Positions 1-9,200 of a stretch of DNA of 64,000 nt are shown here, piece after piece. How positions within the stretch are numbered: the stretch's first letter is position 1; every line of letters starts with the position of its first letter. This DNA is from Branchiostoma floridae. Its lineage: Eukaryota > Chordata > Leptocardii > Amphioxiformes > Branchiostomatidae. The stretch lies in assembly GCF_000003815.2 (NCBI RefSeq), contig NC_049997.1:8667790-8731789 (forward strand). The letters are read 5' to 3'. The position numbers and the translations under genes are program-made. A model generated the notes under the pieces. It did not search any database. It had not been told where the DNA came from and saw only the letters and a list, made by a program, of their open reading frames with translations.

Positions 1-1611
1 AAACCTATTTAAAAAATCTTACGGTGAGATTTCATCCAGATGCGCCACAGGAGTGCTATCTTGGTGGCAACGTTTTGTTCGATAACAAGGCAGCTGAAAT
101 GAGTGGGCACATAGAGCACAAAGGGTCCAGATGAACGCCTAATCTAAACCCCATCCCTCTCCCTCCACACCCTATAGCTCCGCGGTTGTCCAATCTGCCA
201 CAAGGACTTCAAATCAACAAGCTGGAAAATCAATTAGAGATAGCTAGTCCTCGCTCAGACGGCCGTTTCAAAGAACGATACAGAGAATCAAATTCCCTAA
301 ATACCCAATGGCGCATCACACCCTGCTTATACATATAGTCTCAACGTCACAAAAATGAGCAAAACTGAGTTAGGTAGAATTTGTAAAGGCACAGAACTTG
401 ATGGCTTTGAAGCTTTTTTGAAGTTTTTTTCTTGTGCCGACGAAAAGTCTCAGTCTTTGTGTAGTCTTTTAGGTTCGCACAAATTCAATGGGGGCAAACA
501 AATATGGAAACAAAAGTCACCGCGGGTATTCCATGTCAATTTTGACAGTCTTTTGGTGTTTCATTGATAACAATACTGCTATGCTCTCGAAGTTACTTTT
601 GAAGTGAAAATGCTTAGAAATAAATCTTTTAAAAATGCCTTTTTATGAGGAGACAATGTTAAAGAAATAATCTGTCAATTCTACGTCGAAATCAGGCGTA
701 TACTTGTACATCTGCTATAAGCGTTTGTATAGATATTGATTATATAATCGGGTAAAAACGACTTCAAACGAATAATCAATGTTAAATAAAGACATTGATC
801 CCAGAATGCCAATGTTTAAGTTGCTATTTATGTATAATTATTATAATTTCTTGTTTCATATACTTGTCGACACATGAATGGAACGAAAACTCTATCATTG
901 TATCGGTCAACCATCATCTATATTGCTCGCAGAAATTTCGCTCCAAAAATCATCAGTTTTCAAGCAATTCCCAAAACACTACCAAAGTCTAAAGCAAAGA
1001 AGCATAACCACCCACCCACTCACTCATGTATCTGGATTCTGTGAGCGAAATCAGACATCATGATCGCTAAGACGAAATGTACAAAATCATCCTTACTTCC
1101 CACTACTATACGAATACAATGACTTTACGTAACTTCCTCAAACTTAACTCCAACTTAAGGCCAGGACTGACCGTTCAAGAAGTCAAACATACGAACCTTT
1201 ACGGTAACAGATGTGTCCGGTGGTATGAGCTCGTTCCTCAAACGATTCCTCCTCGGGGGCTGGAAAAAGGAGACCAACTCGAGTCACCGTGGAGAGCGCA
1301 AACAAAACGTGTCAAAAGGGCAGCGGGTTTACATTGTAAGGCGGGACCCAGGCTAGCGTTCCTGCATCGGTAATGCTGACCGCTGTTCTTTTATTCATGA
1401 AGGAAAAGGGCAGAAAGACATAATAGAGGCAGGCTATGGCTTTTTTTCATGGGGGAGGGGATGAGAAGAAAGATTTATGTATTTTGTTCCCTGAACACCT
1501 TCCTTTGCCTTCTTTATCCTCTCTTGAACTCTTTTGCCCGGCTTTCTATTTCTTCCTCTTTCTCGTTCTTAATTCCCCGAGGTTCTCTTTTCAACTTACT
1601 TACTAACTTCT
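1..1611. other. No gene recognised
   Basis: No exon-like open frame with recognisable protein similarity, RNA gene or clear repeat was seen. The short open frames here (70 codons at 355-567, 98 codons at 1077-1373) have no family hallmark and are of a length expected by chance in AT-rich DNA. Confidence 0.5.
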
Positions 1612-1745
1612 TTACCTCTGTTTCTCTTTCTCTCTTTCTCTCACTCACTCACTTGCTTACTCACTCTCTCACTAACTTACTTGATCACTTACTCGTTCTT
1701 TTATTCGCTCGCCCACTCACTCACCCACTCATTATTAATTCATTA
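1612..1745. repeat. CT-rich degenerate microsatellite
   Basis: A pyrimidine-rich tract runs from TTTCTC units into degenerate ACTC/ACTT tetranucleotides (ctcactcactcacttgct and variants). It keeps a 167-codon frame open (1449-1952) whose product is Leu/Ser/Thr-rich low complexity, so that frame is not treated as a gene. Confidence 0.75.
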
Positions 1746-2725
1746 AGTTTGGCTGATTTCTTGCAGTTCTTATTAAAACTGGTAGATGTCCTTCCACACA
1801 ACATGCACACATTTGAAGTCTCTCGTTTAGCACGACACAGCCTGAACGATAAGTCTTTCTCTCTGCTATTCGTTAGCATGTTAGCATTTTTGAATATTCT
1901 AACTACTATCTTCTGTGATCTACCCAATCATTTCTCCTTCCTGTTTTATTAGCCAATACTTCCCTTTGTATATCAGGGAAAACTTACAGACATTCCTTTC
2001 ATTTCCACATCTTAGGCTGCAATTCTATCATTTCTTTGGGTAAATTCTGGAATCCAACGTGCTTATCTTAAGAGATTAAATCTTTCTTTTTGACGGCGTG
2101 TCTTTGTCTTCATTTTTCATCAGTGAGTTCTTCCTTATCTGTCTGCTGTTAGGATGAAGGATGTCCGGACATCACTGAAGCGCCCAAGTGCATCTCAAGT
2201 GGGCAAGGCTTTAGTTATCTTATCTTAACAAGACGTGATGTCTGTATGTTGTATGGAACTAATCCCCTTATCTTAGTTACAGTTAACGCCGTAAATGATG
2301 AAAGGTCGGGTCCACAGTGTTTTGCCTTTACTTGTTAACTGATATATCAAGACCAGTCCTTCATGATAATAACTGCAGCTAGTTGGGCGACCTTGTCTGT
2401 CTGTAATGCTTAAAACCAAACGAATGAATAACAAATTATGTGTCTATTTCCTTAACCAACTTTTGCTCAACACTTGACAAGGTGTAACGTTTCGTGCGTC
2501 TTTCGAAGAGTGCCAGAGATCAGTCAGTCATTTCAGTTTATTTAGCCAGGTATGCACTCTCAGGACAAAAGCCCTGTTTCAGGACCAAACTTCGAAATTT
2601 GAATTCACAACCATTCAATCCTAGCATAATTACAAACTAGAACAACAATGATTGCAAATAAACTGTAGATTAAGCTTATACGCGTTACAATTATAATCTC
2701 TACTACGGACTCAATGACTACGCTG
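1746..2725. other. No gene recognised
   Basis: Unique-looking AT-rich DNA with no supported coding or RNA feature. It forms the distal upstream flank of the rhodanese gene. Confidence 0.4.
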
Positions 2726-2872
2726 GCTATAGGGAGAATAATTTGCCAGGGGAGTTTTGCATAGTTAAGGTTTTGCCGGCGGGGTCTTAGCGTTGACAGA
2801 CTCCCCTGGCCAATTTCCCGATTTTTGACCAAATTCCCGCACCCCCATATAGGAAGGCCTGGTGGGGGCTAG
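2726..2872. repeat. Dispersed repeat, copy 1 (pair with 34704-34860)
   Basis: The segment starts at atagggagaataattt, passes through ctcccctggccaatttt-like sequence and gccgaattc-like sequence, and ends at gaaaggc-tggtgggggctag. The same ordered landmarks recur at 34704-34860 in the same orientation. No coding capacity; the family is not recognised. It lies directly upstream of the rhodanese promoter. Confidence 0.65.
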
Positions 2873-3003
2873 TACAATGAGGTCAGTGTCGTATTTGTCG
2901 AATCATGTATATATGCAAATAAGTCTAGGTGCAATTGGCATCTAGGACCAAGACTTTAAAAACGCCGGTTTGAGATCAAACTCCAGTGAGAGATTTCATA
3001 GCA

Positions 3004-3080
3004 ACCAATCAGAACGCGTGTTTGACCCTGACCTTTGACCCTGCTTACGTGCTACTTCACCAGTAACACACAGACGTCAC
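3004..3080 (+). promoter_or_regulatory. Proximal promoter of the rhodanese gene: CCAAT box, DR1 site, CRE-like site
   Basis: An ACCAATCAG CCAAT/NF-Y-type box (3004-3012) is followed by three direct TGACC[C/T] half-sites at 3023-3028, 3029-3034 and 3036-3041. The last two form TGACCTTTGACCC, which on the other strand reads GGGTCA-A-AGGTCA. That is a textbook DR1, the spacing bound by HNF4, COUP-TF or RXR-partnered receptors. A GACGTCAC CRE-like octamer sits at 3073-3080. All lie 45-120 bp upstream of the chosen ATG at 3126, with no TATA box obvious. The motifs are seen directly; receptor use is inference from position and spacing. Confidence 0.6.
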
Positions 3081-3125
3081 GAAACAACTTAATTTTCTAC
3101 TTCAAGGCGAGAATAAGGACTCAAA

Positions 3126-3270
3126 ATGTCAGCTTTGCGAGTAGTTCTATTCTCGAGACATGCCCTCAGGTGTTCAATGAGTCTTTCAAGACATTACGCT
3201 GGGCTGTCGGCGACGAGTAATCGGTTTTGCAGGGAGAGGACGCAGCCTACGCAACTGTTCGTTCAGCAAG
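3126..3270 (+). CDS. Rhodanese gene, exon 1 (presequence)
   Basis: The ATG at 3126 follows a short A-rich leader and opens 48 codons plus one base. The peptide begins MSALRVVLFSRHALRCSMSL. It is rich in Arg, Ser and hydrophobic residues and has no acidic residue until about position 38, which is characteristic of an amphipathic mitochondrial targeting peptide. The donor CAAG|GTGGGA at 3271 gives phase 1. A second donor, ACGA|GTAATC at 3217, also gives phase 1 and would shorten the leader by 18 residues without changing the frame, so the true exon end is uncertain. Confidence 0.75.
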
Positions 3271-6200
3271 GTGGGAGGGGGGCGTGGTTCATTATTGTGT
3301 TTGCACTTTCTAACAGAATGACCTAAGACGGTAATTATACGTCCTTGGAATGACTCAGCAAAATCGCTGACGTTTATGGAACTGTAACCGTAAAACACAG
3401 AAATAACAGAGTATATGTAGAGCTGTATTTTCAAGTACTTTGGAGGTGGGGTGGGGGGCAAGGTACGTAAGAGGCGTTGCTTTTTCTTGGCTATTATGAG
3501 GAAAACATACATACATGGGGAAAATTGACAGAAAAATTGGTGTGACTGTTCTAACAAAATACAAATGGGTGAGTTGATAACACAAATCTGCAAACACCCA
3601 CAGTCCTAATCTCCAAGCAGATAGTACGATGGCATAAGATAGTACTAAACTGGCCATTAGGAGTGTAGTCAGCTAAGAGGTATGCATTTCCCCAGTAGCA
3701 AAACACACTCCTAAGCCAGCATCACTCTTTTACCAGCTTTTGATACAATCTTATGCTACCATACGATCTGCTTGGAGAGTACCAATGCTTCAGCTCCCTC
3801 TGTTCTGCTGTCCTAATTATAAGCATTACACACACACCCCACCCCACCACCCCCAATTTCTGCTGTCGTATACCCTGGATGCCAGACCCCTAGCCCAATC
3901 TCAATAACATATGGGTATAACTCAGTAGGCCCTGGACATGGTCTGGTATCCAGGCTAGCTGTCCTACTTAAAGGATTGCAAATCTCCCCCAACCCCCTTC
4001 AATCGTCTTCCGGGAGGGACGTAAACCGGGGGTCCCGTGCTCGAGGAGGTGCCTCGACCACGTTAAATAGCCTCATTACTCACACTTTGGGTACCTACTG
4101 GCTGCAAAATACACCCGATATTATTATTAATACTAGAACTAAGAAGTTCAGTCCTATGTCATCAGACATCACCCCAAAAAATCAATAGTTCATGTATTTG
4201 GAATGAGCCTATAATAGTAAAAATCGAAATCTTTATTGACAGGACAAAAGTGCAGCGACTTTCCTAAGGTCGTATAACAACTACTTACAACTTATAACTA
4301 AACAGACATATATGGATATCTATACTAGTAGGTATGAATAAGTCAACAAATTGGATCTAGCATATCATTTACACTATTGGTTCTACGGTATAAGCATTCG
4401 TGGATATATTTGCCTATCTACTTGTACACAGTGAGGATTATCGGCTACCAGAATGTAGTTGAACTTATCTATCGAATAGAGAGTAGCAAATTCTTTAGAG
4501 CAAGCAGAAAGTAATGTGAACAGCTCTGTGCGTTTGTCATTATATCGTGAACAATCCGTAAATGTACATGTGTGTCTCACAACAATAGGACTGTTAGGTG
4601 GCTGTCACTTTTTATTTACGGCAATGTGGTTGACCTTTTAAGTTTCACACTTCTGAGTTTGGAACATAGATTGGTCTAAACTTGATCTTTGACCCCCCAG
4701 CTCCAGCCAGGCTCTACTCCAAGGATAACGAGACTCCGTGGACAGATGTGAAGTATGACGAACTCAAGGCCTTGATTAAGTCAGGTAGGTAAGGGAGTTC
4801 TACGGAACTGTCACAGTGTGACAACACTGGGAGATTCTGAGAAATATCTGGGGTTCGTCTATTTATACTAGGAGACTACTAGTACATTTGTAATACATTC
4901 TTAACAGTGCAATGGCTGAGTGGGTAGAGTGTTCGCCTTGCTTTCACTAGTAGGCAGTGAGTTCGATTCCCGGCAGGTCATACCAAAGACTTTAAAGATG
5001 GTAAATGCTGCTTTCTCTGCTTAGCTCTCAGCACTAATGAGGAAGAGTATGGAAGTTAAACACACATCACTACCAGCAGACTAACCCCCAAGTCTCATCC
5101 CTTTCACTATAGTCTTTTTGTAAGGAATATTATAATTAGTCTAAATGTAGAATGGTTGCTATATTGCCAAAGATGCCATGTACATTGGACCTTGCACTTT
5201 GTATTCCTACTAGGGTATATATGTACAATGAAAGCCATCATTCATTGTTTTTCTACTGTGAGTGACCCCCAAGGTCATTAATCCTACTTGACCTTGGCTT
5301 TAACAGGCCATGTTCAGCTGATTGATGTCCGTGAGCCAGAAGAGATCGCCAGCACTGGTCTCCTTCCCGGGGCCATCAACATTCCCTGTGAGTATTACTT
5401 CCCAGGTCATCCACAACTTGTTGTTGTTTTTGGGTCTGCATTTTGAAAGGGCCCTTTCCTGCTTGTTAACCTCTTGGTGTCACCTCCCAGAGGATAGACG
5501 GAAATTGACTGAATTGAAGTTGACGGATCTCTCCTGTTTAAGTGCTTGTTTTTAGTATATCCTTATAACCATCTTGACCTTTCAGGGTTGGACAAGTTTT
5601 CTGAAATTCACTTGTCCTATCGGGCAAGCACATAAAACAATTACTAGTACTTGCCCGAACCAATTTTTCACTTGCCCAAAACTCAAATGTGACTGTTACT
5701 AGTAAAGGCATTTTCACTACCAGCAACAGAATTCTCTGTTGACCATTGCTTGATATCATAACAGTAAAAAGTACAAGTATATCAAGTAATCAATGGAGAA
5801 GTCTTACTTGCCCAATTGGACAAGTCGAGTAGGACATTATTGCACTTGCCGGAACAGCACTTTCACTTGCCCTTGGCAATCGGACTAGTGGACTTGAACA
5901 ACCCTAACCTTTTCTTATAATTCGTAGACTTCCTGTCTTGTCGTCATTACTCCCAAACCCATACTTTAAGAAAAAGTAGCAATTACTGTAACCTCCTGTT
6001 TGTACCCAGCTGTGGCTATTCTAATGATATTGTCAGTCATTGACCTTGTTGACATTATCCTTGCCCTGTCTTGCCCTTTTTCTCGTTATATGCCAGGCTT
6101 AGTTCTAGATGACCAGTATGATTATTTAAAGCAGTGTGTATCCTTCTGTTAATGATGTTTTCTGAGTTATTTTCCCATGAAGTTTTTTGTGTGTCCTTGC

Positions 6201-9200
6201 CCTTTGTTGCCCTTTCTCTCCTTATATAATGATGGATTGTTAACCTTTATCCTACTATATTGGTCATAATGTTGGGCTCAACCCATGATTTGAAAACTTT
6301 TCACCCTTTTATCAAAGGAAACAAATACTAAAATTATGCAACTTACACAGTCATACATATCCCAGACCAAACGTTTCCAAGTTGATTGAACATTTTCCTT
6401 TAAAATCTTGTATGTATATATATATGTACATGTACTTGTTGGATCTGTCATCCCATTGCTGTACTTTAAATTAATCTATTTGTTTGTCCTTTGTTTATTT
6501 TATTTTCAAATGTCACAGTGGTAATGTTAATATTAGCTCTGCTAGAGTGCATTCACCACCATGTCTTGTATGATATGTATACCAATAAAAAATAGATAAA
6601 ATAAATTTAGGGCAGCAGATATTTATATTATATTTAGCATGATGCACTGTGTAACAGTGGGCTTCAAGCACAGCAAACCGACCATGCCAAATGGCTTTGA
6701 GCTAGGTTGATGGTCTAGACTAGTGGTAAGGATTTGGCACTCTCACTGCCAAGGCCTGGGTTCGATTCCCGGTGTGGGAATCAGTGTAAGAAAGGAGTAG
6801 AAACAGACTATGTGGACTGAGATAGAGGATGATGGAGTATATATTTATTAGGGTACAGACATAGAAATGTCGTGTCTGTTAACCCTTGTGGACTAAGACT
6901 TGGCTATAACTGTAAGGTTTGGGAAAAATATAGAGTATTAGCACTGATCAACACACACATAGAAATCCCTTCTTAGTTAAGCCTATGTGGACTAAGACTT
7001 TGCTAAGAATCAGGTTCAGGGTTCAGTGGAAGGTTCAGGGAAAATACAAATGTAACACTGATTGATACACACACTTAGAAATACCTTGAAGTTCATAGTT
7101 AACCCTATGTATACTGTGTGTTCCACATACAGTGGGGAGGCTACACCAGGCTCTTAATTACATGTCGGACCAGGCTTTTCAGAACAAGTACAAGAGACCG
7201 CAGCCCAAGAAGTGGGACAATAATATCCTCCTGTATGGACAGGACTTTGACAGTGTCCGAGCCAGTGCAGCTCTGGAACTCTTACATAAGTGGGGGTTTA
7301 TCAAGTGAGTGAAAGTTAGGCCCCTTTTCTACTACAGTACAACTACTAGACAGCGACTGCTGAGAGACCGTATGGTGACTAGATTCAGTTTTGTTTAACT
7401 CTTGATTTCAGATTTGTAATATATACAGTAGAAGCCACTTAATTGCACAATGTCAATGGATTGTTATCGCACACTGTTGTTAGCTGCACTGAATCCCCAA
7501 ATCACAAACCAGTACGGTCCAGCTGGATAACTTCGCATTTTTGCAACAGCTGGATATAATTGCACGAAATACGCTGGTGAATAGGCTATGCAATTAAACG
7601 GCTTCTTGTATATATATAAAATGCAGCATGTAAAAATTTGATGCAAAAGATAGCAAAACACAAAAAATGCAAAAAGAAAAATTGTTCTTTGTCTCTAATA
7701 AGTCTAAAATTTGTAAAATTTTGCTCAATCAGTGATCACTCAGCAGTCAAAGTCTACAGTGGAAAGAGGGCGGAAAGAAACAAATATTACTTATTAATAT
7801 CATCCACTCTTTTGAAATGATTTTTCTCTGATGACCCAGTGAACAGGCTACACATTGACTTGAAGATGCCTGAGGAAGATTTCAAGGAAAAATATGGGGT
7901 GGAGAAGCCAGGAAAGGACAATCTCATTCTTCACTGTTTGGGCGGGATTCGCAGTCGCGGGGCCCTCGCTATCGCCCATGCATTGGGATACGAAAAGTAG
8001 GGACCTTTCCACTTATTGCCCCCTTGATAACATGGCATTTTCACCTCACTTTTTACTACTCTGTTTCAATCTTGGTGAATGGTAACCTGTATACCATCAT
8101 TGTTTGGCTTTGGCTTCCATATCAAAAACCAGAACACATGATAGGAAATAAAAGTTCTCCCAACACCAAAGAAAGTAGCCAAAAGTTCCTTTTGAAATAT
8201 CTAGAGCCAGACCTAGATTTAAACCAAATTTCATTACAATTGGTCCATAGCTTCTTGAGTGGTGCTACTGGACCACAGACATTCATACAAACAATACTAG
8301 AAACTTTCTGGTGACTTTCTTGGCTACAAAAGTACAATAATGAAGTGACCAAACGAAGCAAGGGTGGTATTCAGTGTCAGGTTTTCTTTTCGTAGACTGC
8401 AAGTTCCTTAGATCTTAGACTATTAATCTGTTTCAATTTAATTTCATCTCAGTGCATGTGCATGTTTTATTTTTGCACTGACACAATTACTAACCTGTGT
8501 TGAGAAAGATTTAAAATATGGACGTTTCTGCATCAAAATGATTCTTAACTTTAGTTTCTTTGCAACTACATGTGGTAGCTGTTGGAGAGGTCTCTACTAA
8601 ATGTTCCTTTGTAGTGGGACCTTGTAGTTTTTACTGTATGTCACAAAGATAATGCATTTGGTGGTGTTGGGTTTGAGTTGTCAAAGGCATCTTCAAGGCA
8701 AGTTGTAGCATGTACACATGGCAATGGCATGTATACTGTTATTCTACGTTGATGTGTTCAATCTTTGGCCTTCTACGGTATAAATTGTATGCTGTTGTTT
8801 CTGCATATGTCTGTTATGTCTGTTATGAGTGACCTGTACCTAGCCCTTCCAGGCATGAATATACAATAAAGGTCTTTCCTTCATTCATTATAAAGTTGAC
8901 TAAAAAAACAACAACAGCGAAACTTGTTAGAATTAGAGATTTAGACTTGTTAGAACAATCTGTTTCAAGGACAGACTGAAAAATGTGGCACCCGGCCACC
9001 CTGGGGGTTCCAAAATGCTCTCCACAGAAATTTACACAAGATTTATCTTCACTATGTTTAACAGGGTAGTGATGATAAAACGTACTCCCCCTCAAATGCA
9101 CTCCAAAACTTGCAAAAGATGGGTCCTTAGGGCTCCAATATACTGCTGACAAATAGACACATCTGTCATGTTTTCTCCTTTCCGTACCCAGTAGTATTGA

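Noticed and set aside
1449-1952. 167-codon plus-strand open frame
   Set aside because: It follows the CT-rich microsatellite; the product is Leu/Ser/Thr-rich low complexity with no family features.
7638-7820. Possible extra coding exon between the two alternative rhodanese exons
   Set aside because: Lys/Ser-rich frame without splice signals or similarity; ordinary intron.
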